The notes beneath the pieces were generated by a model that saw only the letters and a list, made by a program, of their open reading frames with translations, did not search any database and was not told the DNA's origin. A stretch of 64,000 nucleotides of DNA from Paralvinella palmiformis. Lineage: Eukaryota; Annelida; Polychaeta; Terebellida; Alvinellidae. Below, one piece after another: positions 12,401 through 25,500 of the stretch. The stretch covers positions 77,501 through 141,500 of the forward strand of contig JAODUP010000564.1 of NCBI GenBank assembly GCA_025642065.1. Reading direction: 5' to 3'. A program made the position numbers and the translations under genes. Numbering within the stretch: the stretch's first letter is position 1; the number at the start of each line of letters is the position of its first letter.

Positions 12401-15400
12401 ATTTAAAATCAATTGATACTCTTGCTAGATAATTATTTTTACATATTCCAACACAATAGAAGGTCAATTGAAGCCACGCTGCTTCAATGTTTAAATTGGA
12501 TGAATTTGGGAATGATCCATTTAGGGCATCATTGAGTTAATGTTAAGCACTTGGTGTTTAACCAGGATGGGTATATAAGGTGAAAAGTCACAATTATTCA
12601 CTATTGATGGTTATTTCATGCTGAATATATACCAGAAATAAAACCTGACTCTGCAACTTTGAGATTAGAGTATTTGATCAGTATATATATTTATATTGAT
12701 GCTTGTCAACTTCACAATGTCTGGCAAAAACAAGATAGTGTGTGGTTATACTTGTGCAAGAAATGTGGCAAACAAAATGCAGGGAATTGGCACCAGAAAT
12801 CAAGATTTTTTCCCCAACCCTGTATTGGACACATGCTTGTGAATCAGTATTCTCAGTAAAACCAAATAATCAGCAATCATCTTCATTTGAGTTTCCTGCT
12901 ACAAAATAACCCCAAATATCATCCAAATTAACTTGGTCACCATTGTTTTAACCTCAAATACTAACTTACTGTAGGAGTGTCTTTAGTGTAATTGTTTAAG
13001 ATCGGCTATAACATAACTTTGTCTGTGATTTGTCGTTCTATAGAGAGACTTTGTAGGTCAAATGTGTGGTGCACTACAAGATATGGAGCCTGATACAAGT
13101 AGTGAGGAGGAGGAGGATGAGGGCGAGGACACAATAATTGTTACATCACAAAAGGCTAAATCGAGGTAATTACTCATAGGCTCAACATTTATAATATGAG
13201 ATTATTTAATTATGTTTCAGTACTTTCATTGTCATAATTCCATAGGATCGATTGTTTTTTTCAAAACTAAATATTGTTAAATTTGTCTAAGTCAGATTAA
13301 TGTGTTCATCAGTGATTGGTACATAATAATTATATGTGATATTTATATAGTGCTCTATTCAGCTAGAAGCTGATTTACAGTATTATTTAAAATATTATTA
13401 TCCCTGACTCAGACCTGTTACCACCCAGCACATATCTTAACTCCTAAAGCGTTAATCAAACACATAGCCATTGCGTTCTGTCAATGGATGAGTGAACCAG
13501 TCGCCACGTGACGGCATTACAGCTCATGAGGCCTTGAACCCGCGACCGTTCGGCTACGAGTCCTACACTTTAATTAACTGCGCTATCACAGTGATATGTA
13601 GTCTCATTCTAATTTTCTGCATTACTTTTCCTGTTCTAAAACCTCTTCCACATCTTCTTACATAACTATAGAGTTATTATTTGTGGCAGGTGAGGAGAAA
13701 TTTTGTTTGTGATAATTTTAAGTTAAAAATGTTGTAAGTGGGTGGTTTGTTTTGTCGTGTTAAGCATCCCCAAAGACTAGCCCCTTGAGAAGATAAAAGA
13801 CCATCTTATTGGCTGTGGAAATAGCGGACAAACTTTGTGAATCTGTTGCTCTTCATGTGTCTGATGAGATTATATGATTTAATTAAATTTGGTTGATATC
13901 ATGATTTTTTTACTTCTTGGATTCTAAGCATGGTATTATACGATATGGTTTCGCTGTATTCTGGAATCTTAAACTGAAGAATATTTAGCCCATTTTAAAT
14001 ACTTTATTTGGCAGTAATCGATTCAGTCTAGATTTGGAACAGCCATGTCTTAGTGAACAATGGTTTGACAAGAAAGGCAACTGAATTTTCATGACATTTA
14101 AGGTTTTTTTTGTGTGTGTGTCTCAATTATTTATTGTAGTAGTGTACTTCCTAAATAATCTCTTTTGATGAATTGTTGTACATTTTTCTGTGTCAGTTTT
14201 CTCTTTCACACGATAATGACCTCATCATCATAATAAAAGATAATGTTATTGTTTGCAGCAGTTTGGGCTTTGGCTTTCTTAGTGGCCTGCGTAATCTGGT
14301 CGGTTCAAAGACTTTGACCTCCAAAGACATCGAGCCAGCCCTCGAGAAGATGAAAGACCATCTTATTGCCAAGAATGTGGCTGCGGAAATAGCGGACAAA
14401 CTTTGTGAATCTGTTGCTAGCAAATTGGAGGGCAAAGTTTTGGGCACTTTTAACAGTAAGCTTTTGTTATGACGTGTCTTAGTTCTGATAAGTAAAATGA
14501 AACGGTTTTAATTAGACGGTAAGAATACTTTCATTTAATTTATTCAGTTTTTTAAATTGTATATTCAGAAGCGCAAATTTAGTTGTACCTTGTGGTCATA
14601 ATATCATGCAAACTTAGGCAGAAAAGAGGTGGTTCAGTTAGTAATATTTACAACAGTACAATATGTAACAAACTGTTCCATTTCCTCAAGGTCAAAGATA
14701 ACTTTATAGAAATTTTGTTAAAATACAGGATTCGCACAGGTTTTTGTTTTAGAAGATGCAGAAACCCAGACTATTTGCATTCTATATAGTTATAGATAAT
14801 ATGTTTGTTAATTGGTAGCTGTCACGGCCACTGTGAAGCAGTCATTAGAAGAAGCATGTGTTCAGATCTTGTCTCCTAAGAGGCGTATTGACATCCTTCG
14901 TGATGCCATGGAAGCTAAACATCGTCAGCATCCGTATAGCATCACTTTCTGTGGTGTTAATGGCGTTGGAAAGTCTACCAATCTGGCTAAGGTAACGTGC
15001 AAATTACCAGTGTTCTGGAGTGATAACGATGTCCACAGTAATGTACCTTGTATATGTATGACGCCCGCACACACACACACCATAATACCCTTCTAAGCAG
15101 GATTGACAGAATGTTGGTATAGTTTGATGAATGTGTTTATATTGTTGGTTTCCATGTTAGGTAGCATTCTGGTTGATCGAGAATGGTTTCCGTGTTTTAA
15201 TTGCTGCCTGTGATACATTTAGAGCTGGGGCTGTTGAGCAGCTACGTACGCATACGCGCAAACTGAATGCCTTACATCCAGCTGACGCCCACGGTGGCGT
15301 ACAGATGGTACAGCTTTATGAACGAGGTTATGGTAAAGATGCTGCAGGTATTGCAATGGAGGCCATCAACTTTGGTGAGTAGTGAGCCAATGGTAGTTAC

Positions 15401-16494
15401 TACGTACTGCAAACTGTCATACTAATTTTAGTGAGCTAATTTATACTTACTGGGTAAAACATACCGCTGAATGATTCCAGTTACTTACAGTGTAGTACAT
15501 TAATACCCACATAGTCACCAGCTCAAGTAATGAAAATTGTCTTGGAAAACTTCGGCTCCTTCATCATCTACTTGTGTGTGCCAAAAATTACAGATTTTCA
15601 GTGTTATGCATTTACTGGGGGGTGTATCCAAACATTATAATAAGATGAACAAGAAAAGATGGTGCAGCATCTGAAGACCTAATGCTTAGGTCACTAACAT
15701 CGAAAATAATTATTTGTTTAATACAGCTCGTGAGATCCGTATTGACGTGGTTCTGATTGACACTGCGGGCAGAATGCAAGACAATGAACCACTGATGAGA
15801 GCCCTTGCAAAGGTAAGGCATCAAAATATTGCTGTATTAATATTAAACAATATTGTTTAACACCCAACTGTCCATTATTAGAATGGATTTGATGATTTTT
15901 GTTTTCCAGTTGATCAAAGTGAATGAACCCGACCTCGTGTTGTTTGTTGGTGAGGCTCTTGTTGGTAATGAGGCTGTTGATCAGCTGACCAGGTTCAATC
16001 AGGCGCTCGCTGATCATTCGAATCTTGAGAAACCTCATATCATTGACGGCATTCTTCTGACCAAATTTGATACAATTGATGATCAGGTATGTGAAGCACG
16101 CTACATTTGGATTCCATTTTCACCATCAAACCATCCATCCACCCCCCCCCCCTTCTCATTCTCACATACTTTAGGTGGATTGTTATAGATTTGTTACTTC
16201 TTTTGAAGTTACTTCAGCAAAACCAAAATTGCTGACATTAAATTGTACGTTATGAGCATTTTGGAAGTAATTATTATTATAATTAAGTGTATACGTCACG
16301 AGTATTAAGCCTTTTTTCCCAGTCACCATCAATCAGAGTTATGTTTCATCTGGCGTCCATTTCAGGTTGGTGCAGCTATATCTATGACCTACATCACTGG
16401 ACAACCGATTGTGTTTGTTGGTACTGGACAGACGTACACCGACCTGAAGAATCTTAACTCTAAGGCTGTAGTTCATTCTCTTCTTAAAGCTTAA
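6869..16494 (+). CDS. SRPRA: Signal recognition particle receptor subunit alpha (5' partial, 12 exons seen)
   Basis: GTPase of the SRP receptor. It binds SRP54 at the ER membrane, docks translating ribosomes at the translocon and is anchored by the beta subunit. Exons: 6869-6952, 7149-7342, 8298-8401, 9031-9202, 10760-10904, 13044-13165, 14259-14455, 14819-14991, 15161-15374, 15727-15812, 15910-16086, 16366-16494. All have AG/GT borders, phases match throughout, and they total 1797 nt (598 residues plus TAA). The N-terminal longin-like SRX domain starts at [18 protein letters not shown] basic linker follows, then an acidic patch [11 protein letters not shown] (about residue 252), then the NG GTPase domain. 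GTPase motifs are G1 GVNGVGKST (about 385), G2 DTFRAG (about 415), G3 DTAGRM (about 480), G4 TKFD (about 548) and G5 VGTGQ (about 574). Animal orthologues are about 638 residues, so only the first coding exon (about 39 residues, beginning MVD-FTIFSKGG in relatives) is missing. I did not find it in 1-6868; it is probably further upstream. Exon 6869 starts in phase 0. Confidence 0.96.
6965..7032. repeat. (TA)n/(CA)n microsatellite in SRPRA intron
   Basis: Long TA run followed by CA repeats, starting within 15 bases of the splice donor of exon 6869-6952. A shorter (CA)n(TA)n tract at 6820-6850 lies just before that exon's acceptor. Confidence 0.95.
8588..8820. mobile_element. TA-flanked MITE, copy 4, left half only (SRPRA intron)
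   Basis: Contains GCCGGCCATTGAGC, then TCAACATTTTGACCCTTATT, and a 110-bp block ending GGCTTTATAATGAAAATCAA that matches copy 1 at 34800-35043. The opposite end is missing. Lies about 200 bp upstream of SRPRA exon 9031-9202. Confidence 0.75.
9409..9481. repeat. (TA)n ... (CA)n compound microsatellite
   Basis: A TA tract, an 11-base gap and a CA tract. The open frames covering it are low-complexity artefacts. Confidence 0.95.
9866..10003. repeat. Minisatellite, 27-bp unit, about 5 copies
   Basis: Unit GTAAGATGGCTAACATGTGA plus TCTGGTC. As the unit is a multiple of three, it produces open frames on both strands, which I do not regard as genes. In an SRPRA intron. Confidence 0.9.
10257..10315. 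repeat. Perfect 59-bp palindrome (29-bp arms, 1-bp centre)
   Basis: Arm CCATGAAAAGTAGTATTTAT continues to GATATAGA, then a single A, then its exact reverse complement. In an SRPRA intron between exons 9031-9202 and 10760-10904. Could form a cruciform or an RNA hairpin in the pre-mRNA. Confidence 0.9.
13325..13597 (-). repeat. tRNA-derived SINE, family 3 (SRPRA intron)
   Basis: On the - strand the head carries TGATAGCGCAGTTAATTAAAG (A box) and GCGGGTTCAAGGCC (B box). The 3' end reads GAGCACTATATAAATATCAC. A second copy is at 42090-42400. Both share CTCAGACCTGTT, AACACATAGCCAT and GGATGAGTGAACCAG-type blocks. Confidence 0.8.
13769..13852 (+). pseudogene. Degenerate duplicate of SRPRA exon 7 inside the preceding intron
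   Basis: This intronic stretch repeats much of the genuine exon 14259-14455. Matching blocks are the segment for EKMKDHLI (here with a K change) and a near-identical run for [13 protein letters not shown] roughly 10-base block coding for AKNV is missing, and the 5' part carries a stop (AAAGACTAG). It lacks the 3' third of the exon and its donor site. It lies about 490 bp upstream of the functional copy in the same orientation, which points to a local tandem duplication followed by decay. Confidence 0.8.
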
Positions 16495-16683
16495 TCACAA
16501 ATAGATATCGATTCAGCTTAATTTCTTATCCGACGAATGACTCATAATTCGTATTGCCATTAACAGATGCTTGTTGTATTGCCGTCTGTTTTGATTTGGT
16601 TTTTTGCCCGTTCTGGAGTTAAAGACAAACCAGGTCATATTATCCTGTAACCTACTGGCTATGGGACATAAGTTTTATAATAT

Positions 16684-16690
16684 TTAATAA
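16684..16690 (+). terminator. Candidate polyadenylation signal of SRPRA (AATAAA)
   Basis: TTTAATAAAG about 190 nt past the SRPRA stop codon at 16494. A second AATAAA-like hexamer lies near 16816. Either could serve the SRPRA 3' end; both come well before the convergent HYOU1 3' end. Confidence 0.45.
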
Positions 16691-18554
16691 AGCGCCACCA
16701 AGTGTTTAGCCATTTTCGTGCAAGCGTAATGTTTATTGAAGGATAACTATTCCCGTATTGTTTAAGGATTACTGTTGATTGGATTTTGGGAAAGCCGACT
16801 AAATTTGCATTTATGAATAAATGTATTTAATCCTCGGGAGTGCTTCAATCTTTTGGCTGGATGAGATATTTATGTTTGTCTGTAATATATATATATATAT
16901 ATACATACATGCATTGGGAAAATTAGTGTTAAATTATATCATAAATGAGTTTTTATTTATAGCCCATAATCTGTTTAAGTAAACTACACTACAGTAGAGT
17001 TTTATTATGGGGTAGACCTGTTGTCTTCCAAATAATAGTCTGGGATGTTCATATTATATGTACTCCATTTTCAGTCCATATATATATATATATATAGATA
17101 ACTTTCGGTGTTTTGTTCCTGAAATATACCACCTCACAATTCAGAAATCTGCACAGTATCCTGAAGACTATCGGTATTGAGATGGATCTTTTAGAAACTG
17201 CATTAATATGAATTGGTATTTTTAAGGTTTTTAAAAAGCTTTGGTTAAGTCTGTTTTTAATTAATTAGGCGGTCCTTTTTCTTATTAGTGCCAGTTTACA
17301 CCACTCTGTTTCATGTCAAGAGCACAAAAACGGCTTCTTGGGTCTGGTATTTGTATGGATCGAGGAATTAACTCTGGATGTGTGACATTCAGTAGTCTGA
17401 TAAATATTCAACACCATGAATTTCTAACATAGCCTCACATTTTGAAACTTTACATCAGTGCTTTCCAAGACCTAAATGTTCTTTTAAACTGTACCTCCTT
17501 TCTCTGTTTGAATTTTATGTACAATATTTTAAAGGTGAGTGTTGTAATTTCTAAACAAGTCCTACAAATACAGTATGTTTGCATGGGCACAAAAACAAAC
17601 TTCAATTCTCTAACCAATATGTGGAAATCTTTTTAATACACATCCGTCAACACCGATACATAAACTTCTGATTCACTGCCGTACGATATCCGAGGATGTT
17701 TTAGAATGAAACACATACACATAAATGAACAACTTTACTAGTTCATAAAATCTGCACCCTTTTTTTACAATCCAAAGATAATGACCGATGAATGAACGTT
17801 TTTGTATGTACATGTGCGTGCAACAGTGAAAATAATTAATGTGGCCTGCAACAAAAGAAAGTTGAAATAATGCAGATGCTACAAATGAGATATTTTACAA
17901 GATCTTATTCACATCTATCCGACCTGGATAGAAATCCATGAATAAAACCAGGATAATATTTTTTGTTTTGCATTTAACCGATCAGTTTGTATCCAGATAA
18001 AATGACATGATGTATACTTAGCACTAATGGGATAATGACAATATAATGACTTAACCATGGACAGATCCGATAAACCTGTGAAAATCCAATTAAAGATCCT
18101 TTAAATAATAAATCCACTTTCGCAACTTCGAGTCAGCGGGCAAAATGAACGGAGTTTATATCATCGTATTTTACTGCCTTCCACTCAAACTGAAACCTTT
18201 ATATAAAGTAATACCTAGCATCACAATAATTGAACACTTACACAAATTACACCAAAGTACTCGCAAAAATCCCCACATCTGACTGACTTGGCAAATACCA
18301 TACAATCTTATCACAGGTGCAATGTGGAATGATTGCTGAACTAACAGTTCTTTGATTTGAACAGCAATGGTAGAAATTAAAATGCATAAATAAATGAAAT
18401 TCAAAACCAGCTGACATATTATTGTGTGTAGCAATTAAATTTTCAACCACTTCACAAACAGTAACACTTTTGACTTGAGCTACATTCAAACATTTGCACC
18501 TAAGGTATTTTGGAACAATTCTACAATAAATTAAAAAATTTAAAGTTGCTGTTT

Positions 18555-18690
18555 TTTGTGCACTTGGTACACTAAACGGGCCAAATGGCTTCCAAAAACA
18601 GTGAGACGAAGTGGGAGATGAAAACACCCTTCTGGCATAGCCAGCTTGGGTTTGAAGCCAGCTGCAGCAGATTTGTGGTCAAACTGCACT
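18555..18690 (-). repeat. SINE family 2 fragment, strongly diverged
   Basis: The run from TTTGTGCACTTGGTACACTAA through AAACACCCTTCTGGC parallels the 3' half of the 27761 element. A short open frame here is a by-product. Lies in the region between the two convergent genes. Confidence 0.55.
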
Positions 18691-19149
18691 ACCATTTAGG
18701 CCATGAGGCACCCAATGTAAACCTAAAACGTAACATTCCATCAACGTATCAATTCGTTTACAACACAGTAGAGAAATAATTTAACTGAACAAAATCAATA
18801 AGTTAAGTAACTTCTAATAGACATCAATATGCCATTTAGTTTCCAAGATGTTCAATGCACAAATGTAAATCTTTGTGGAAACATCTCTAATAATTTCCCA
18901 AACGATTCCTGTTTAATGTATAATAATTTGGAAATTTAACAGACAAAATGCACATCATGAAGAGAAGAAACGTCACCATAAGTGTGATGATATATAATAT
19001 TTTATCATTGGTACATATTTTTCCATTAAAAAAAGGGATCAAATTCCATTAGTCAGCATGTTTCTATTATTCTACTAGAAACAATGTGATGTTACTCATC
19101 TAAAATGTATTTACTTTTCCAATTAGATAAGATCCATAACTGAGTTATC

Positions 19150-19155
19150 TTTATT
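19150..19155 (-). terminator. Candidate polyadenylation signal of HYOU1 (AATAAA)
   Basis: AATAAA on the - strand about 400 nt beyond the HYOU1 stop codon at 19552. It is the first canonical hexamer I noticed downstream. No cleavage site can be confirmed from sequence alone. Confidence 0.4.
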
Positions 19156-19551
19156 AAAAAAACCATAATAGTTAACTTGAGTGACTCTTATGTCTTTTTC
19201 TTTTTTGTAGCTGTGAGTGTGTAGAGTTGAATGACATATCATATCCTCAAATAATATGTTACATTCTTTGGTGTCATCATCAAAAGATATTTTATATGGC
19301 CTGGAAAAGTCGGTCTCATTATAGGAATGATATGAAAACATACTGAAATGTATCTACAGATTATGTGTCCAAGGAGATATACAAACCACATAATGAGTCA
19401 TTGAAATATTATTAAAAACAAACGTTTGTAGACAAGATTGTTATTTTTAAAGAAGACTACTCCTTCAGTGTGACTATTGATAGTCAAGTCAATCAGATGT
19501 GCAAGCAGCCTCTCATTGATAACGCATAACTTGATCCTATATTGGTAAATG

Positions 19552-22500
19552 TTATAACTCATCATCTGGATCATGGCCTGACTTATCTCCATTATTTGAT
19601 GTTTCTGGAGCTTTCTCATCTGGAACAACAATAATACGTCAATCACTACTAACAATTATTAACACATATTAGCCAAAAGGGACATAGACAGAGGTTGTGA
19701 TTTTGTTACTGATTCTCAAGACCCCATATTTGTATAAATTTGCATTTTCACACGTCAAATTTGCCACCAAGCCATCAACATAATTTGTTCTCTTATCATA
19801 ACATCAATCCTCCTGTGATTTGCTTATGTTTGGACAGAAGTGACGAGAAATAGGATGAGTTAAAAACTACACAAGATACCCATAATCGCTTCTTATGAAG
19901 AGCAAATATTACACACAAGAGACCATCTAATGCACAAAGGGAAAGACTCTCTCATCACTTTCCTACTAATGACAGCACATTCAGCAAATGTCGTCTGTCT
20001 TCGTCGGGGGTCAAGAATATGAAAGTTGATAGGTCATCCAGACATTTATTAAACATAAACAGCAATCAAATGAAAATACAAATCATTCTGATGGTTTGGC
20101 GCCAAATCTGATGATAGTTGTACATATAGTTCTATGTATTATGCATAAACGATGTACATTTTTTACATATACAAGTTGCATGTATATGTACGTTCCAATT
20201 AAATATTAATATGACTCTGATGTGATATGATCAAAGTCTGCAGCAAGAAACTATATTCAAGTGTTATTATGCCTTCAAATAAGAATCTGTTAGAGCAGGT
20301 AGAGTTAATGTTTTACAGTAAGAATATCAGCCTCTACTTTGAGGAAGTTGACAGAGGATATTAGAAGTACACCATCTCACTCTCTGGAAGGTTTAAATGT
20401 CTTCTTAACACTCTCCTCTTCAAGGTTATTTTATAGGATGACTATATTTATGCAGCTTTCACAATTATAGTGTTCTAGGATTATCAAAATAGGATTTTAA
20501 TGTTCTTTGTTAAACCATTTCTTTGTCTGATGACGACATTCTCTTCAAATGGAGTATCCAGATGAACATTAATCAAAATAGCCTTTTAAAATCAACCACA
20601 CATTGTTTATGTTGAGTTTGGATAGTAAATACTATCCAAACTCAACATAAACTATTTTGAAGCACTATCCAAACATAACAATCCTAGCACTGTCCCAACC
20701 TCGGAAACTGCATTCAAAATGCTGATTTAATACCTTAATATCAGGGATTAAAAAATACCTGAGTCTGAAGATGCTGGTAATTCAAGTTTTTCGTCATCAA
20801 CATTGGGTGTCGTGGTATCTTCTGTCTGGTCTAAATTATCTGACGCTTCTGTTGACTCATCTTTAGCCTTAGTATCTGAAAATGAAGGGAACACTACATA
20901 CAGTCATTTCAGACATCTCTTTATGATGTACAGAACAATATAGTAGACTTCTTCTGAACTACAGACTCATGATGGGTATAAATGGTGTTGGAAACAAACA
21001 AGCATAAAAATATACATCATTCACAACTACGCCAAGAAAAGAATATTTTCAAGAAATATCAATGGCATAAAAATTAAAAAGCTAAACACTTTGTTTAGTG
21101 TGATTTCCATTTAAAGAAAGATATTATACACTTTGCTTCTCAGAGGAGCTATCACATCTGATCTTTTTGTATTCAAGCCATACCAGTCATCCAACTGAGG
21201 TGATTACATTTTATCCTTCACTTAGCAAATGTCCCTCTCCACACACACACACACACACACACACAGATAGAGAGAGAGAGCAAACATGAATTGTACACAA
21301 AGATCATGTTATAATTAAATAGTTCTACATCACATACCATCCTCTGTACTCTGTTTCTTAGTCTCATTAACCTTCTTACTGCTCGAGTCTTCAGTTTTGT
21401 TCTCAGATTTCGTTTTGGGTTTTGGTCTGTATGTTTTCAATTTATTTAGTAAGTACTTCACTTCTCTATCCAAATCAGCAATTTTTCTCGCTATATCCTC
21501 TACAAGTATTTTTGGTTTCTCAAACATTGGCACTTTTTTCTGTTCTTCATGTATTGTGTCATTCCATTCCTATATCATAAAAATTAAGTAATAATACAAT
21601 CAACTACATATACATCATCTATGTCAACTTTTATACAACAGTCTAGTTCCACAACAATACAGTCTCTATGGTTCATAGACTCCAACCACATTATAAGTGG
21701 ACTGTGGATGGAAAAGTTACTACATGTATTAATGGGGGGGGACATATACAAATTTTGCTTGGCCATTTCCTCATGTATTTTCTTCATTTGAGAATATAAA
21801 CACATCATTACATAATTTAGGAAAGTCGATAAATACTTTGCTGTAATTTCGTGTAGATGATCGTTTTAATCAAATTTGAATGATTAATTGTGCCAAAACA
21901 CTCTAACACTGATGCGGCCATGTTGTCTAACTAAATGCCACAACATTTAATTATATGCTGGAAATCCCATCGGAGGCAGCAACTGTATAGGTTCTTAAAT
22001 GCATGTTTATTCCTGTGTTAGATTGCTGATGATACGGGAAATGATTCAGCCAACTTATTCTCTACATGTAATTAATGAAACACAAATAATACTTACAGTT
22101 GAGAATTGAGATACAAGTAAATGGAATTATTTTATGGGCAGAGCCACATGTGATGGATGATGGTAATCGGGTTAACGATGCCACACGAACAGATGAAACT
22201 ATTCACATGTTCTAATATGCAATAACACTCCAATTAAATATTCAAAATGTTTAGAATGACAATTTCACACCTCAGGTAATTAGTGGCAGTCGGTAATGTT
22301 CTGGGTTATGAGAAATACAATGTTAGAAGTTTGTTTAAGCTTTTACAAATGATAATATGTTTACAAAATGGAGGTATCTTCTAGCAGACCGAAGAAAATT
22401 ATATATATTCAGTACAAATAAGTGGGATCTTAGCACCCAGAATTACATATGCTTCCATGTTATGGATAGGCCGTAGTAGAAAATGGACATGTGCCATATT

Positions 22501-25500
22501 TCTGTTAAAACTCTATGTATTGTAACCAAATTTGTTACCTACGTAAACAGTACTTTGTACAACACATTTCATATAATTTGCTTATGAGTCGGCATCATAA
22601 CAGATATTTGAAAATATCGGGCATAGGTGTATTTGTGAAACTTTTTGTGAGCTAGCATTTTTTTTTTAATAATGCAGTTATTAATAATAATTAGCTGGAA
22701 CATTCTTGTATACAATAGGATGGTTTTTAGTTAAAATAGTAACTTTTTTATGGACACTTAGGTGCACTGTATCATTTGTAAACAACCATTCTCAAAACAG
22801 TCTTATTGTGTGCAGGACATATTGGGAACAACTGGTAAAAATTTCTTTACCTTGCGCACCATTTTTCACAAATTTTACAAAAGTTCCAAAAAGTCATTTT
22901 GAGGAAATGACAAAAAATAAAAACATTTTCTGAAACAGTGAATACATAATAGAAATACATTAACCAAGTGCATAAAAATTAATATAAGTATATACTGTAG
23001 ATCCTGACCATTAAGCTGAGGTGGTACTTTAGGCCTAAAATATCATGATTTACTGACCTGCGATATTTTTAGATGATATCAAATGTTTGGAACACGTGAA
23101 ATAGCAAAGAAACATAATTGAACATCGTGCTTGTAAACCAGAAAGTGAACCATGGAAACAGTGAAAAGTATTTAAGAGAGGAGATTGCGTTGTGAAACGA
23201 TGATAAAATTAATGAAATAATTTTTGATCAAAATGACGACTGATGTCCATTTGCATCTACTGGATCTAGAATAGCTGCTAAAACACTGAGATTTCTTCTC
23301 CCAATTACTGAATTTCTTGACACAGTGAAATTGCACTGGCTGTTAAACCGACCCCAGAAAATAAGGGTAATAAAATTGACTCAAAGTATCGGCTTAATGG
23401 CCGGGACCTATGGTACTAGGTTCATCTATTGAACAAATGCAAAGATTGTATAGAGGTACAACATATTTTATTTGTCACATCGTATCCAGATGTGCACCAG
23501 GATCATACAAATGGCTCTCCTCCTCCAACAGTTTCTTGTCCCCTTGAATCCTCTGTAAAGATTTGCGCGTTCTGCTAGACCTGGTCTCCTGTTTGGCAGC
23601 CACTTCTGCCCTGTCTCTGCTAGCACAGACAGCTGTGAACTCAGCCCGGTCTGTGGAGTGACAGCCTCGGTCACTTTGAGCAGCATGTCGGATCCCTTGT
23701 TGAACTGGAGAACGCCCATAGCCACTGCTATTTCCAGTCTTTCGGGAACTAAAGACAGCCTTTGGAGCCCTTATCCATGTGACAGCATGTAGTGACTCAT
23801 TAGCGTTTGACGTGCCAAGGGACATGCACCATCCCAACAACTCATGGCCACTCAAGCATTGGAACAGAGGAAGAAGTTGTTCCGATGCTTCTCTTGGTAT
23901 TGGGGGATCATGTTTACCCTTCCTTCCTCCTCTGCTCTGGATCCACACCCCTAGCCTTGGTCTGCTGGAAGTAGCACCAGTCAATATCGTAGTGATTGCA
24001 ATGAGGGTCCTCGCTAGTTGAAATGCTGTGGCAGTATATCGCTGAGATTGCATGATGAGTTGCCTCAACATTTGGTGCATGCTTCACAATTGCGTTTCTG
24101 TAATATTGCGACCCTATCTTCATCTTTGCAGTTGGTAGCTTCCCCCTTCCACTCAAACTGGTAGTCACTTGTGTCTTTGATGTTTCCGAGGGTTCTCCCC
24201 CCCTCAATCTTCTCTAAACAGTACTGGCCCATTGATCTCTCCGTAGATCTCCTGATGTACACAACGTACATTCTGATGAGCCTCCACCAATGCCTCATAT
24301 GCTGTTCCATACACCAGCTTTTGTTTCAACCCATCTGAGATGGAACTAAACGACTTGCTGTGAATGCCACCGTTCACGTTCAAAAGTTGTCAGATGCACC
24401 AAGCCTGTCTGGTTGATACCATCTTCGCGGGCTACGAGTACACCAAGATGTCACATACCGGCAGCTGTGGTGATGTATACAAACTTGACAGCTCGGCACT
24501 ACACCTGTTACACGACAGTTGAAGTTGGACTGCACATCCCTGTTTCTGTGATACGCAGTGCTGCTGTGCCACACTCTGGACGAGCAAAGTGGCTTCACAA
24601 AATCCTTCAGCCGGTCTGCATGAAATAACGCTAATCGACTGTCAGAAGATGTCCTGGCTGTGGCACTCTCCGATGTAGATGGTCTAGGCAAAGACGACAA
24701 CACAATCTTACATCGACTGACAGCTGACACATGTAGATCACTGAGGGAATATAATAAATAACCATAAAGAAAATATTCTCGGCACACAACAATTATATAT
24801 ACATTACAAAACAAATTAGGATGTTATACCCTAGTCTATTGTTATGATAACAAAAACATCACTGAACAACTACCCAAAAAAATACATTTTTCTAAAACAA
24901 TAATGTTGTATAAATTATTAGAATGGTATCATAAGCAATATGTTATAGAAAACTTATACCACAACATGCATGATACAAATTATGATTGTATGATACAAAT
25001 TATGATTGTATGATACAAATTATGATCGTATGATACAAATTATGATCGTACGAGTTATTTTCCTTTGTAACTTTGTTCACGTTCACTCATTGAGTGATGC
25101 TTTTGTAGTCCCCGTCATTTATAATGTCCATTTACAACATAAGTTTAGTGATTTACAAACGTTTTCTACTATATAATTGCGTATTGTTTCTCTACATACC
25201 TGTCTTCTTTGGTCTGCCTGCTCCAGGTTTATTTTTCTTTCTCCTTTTGATGCCAAATCGATGCACAAGAACTAAACTTTCTACTCGCTTCCATTTTGTT
25301 GACACGTTCTACCGGAAGTGGTGCCTATTGGGCGACGATGCCGTCATCAGCATATCAAGCACGTCCATTGGATTAGCAATCTACTCAGTATTATAATGAG
25401 CAGGTGACAGCATATCTTATCCTTATCTGGTAGTGAGGTCACATAAATTTCTTTACAAAAAAGAAGCTTCCAATCAGATTCTAGGAGAACTAGGGCAACA

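Larger units (their letters stand above)
16495..19149. other. Region between convergent SRPRA and HYOU1
   Basis: Holds the SRPRA 3' UTR, small TA microsatellites at 16886 and 17078, and a SINE fragment. Frames at 17442, 18171 and 18247 show no conserved features. No RNA gene seen. Confidence 0.6.

Noticed and set aside
12659..12859. Cys-containing frame ([12 protein letters not shown] in another frame)
   Set aside because: Suggested a zinc-finger relic, but the cysteine spacing fits no family I can name.
24971..25050. CRISPR-like repeat array
   Set aside because: The 20-bp units are contiguous with no spacers: a simple tandem repeat.
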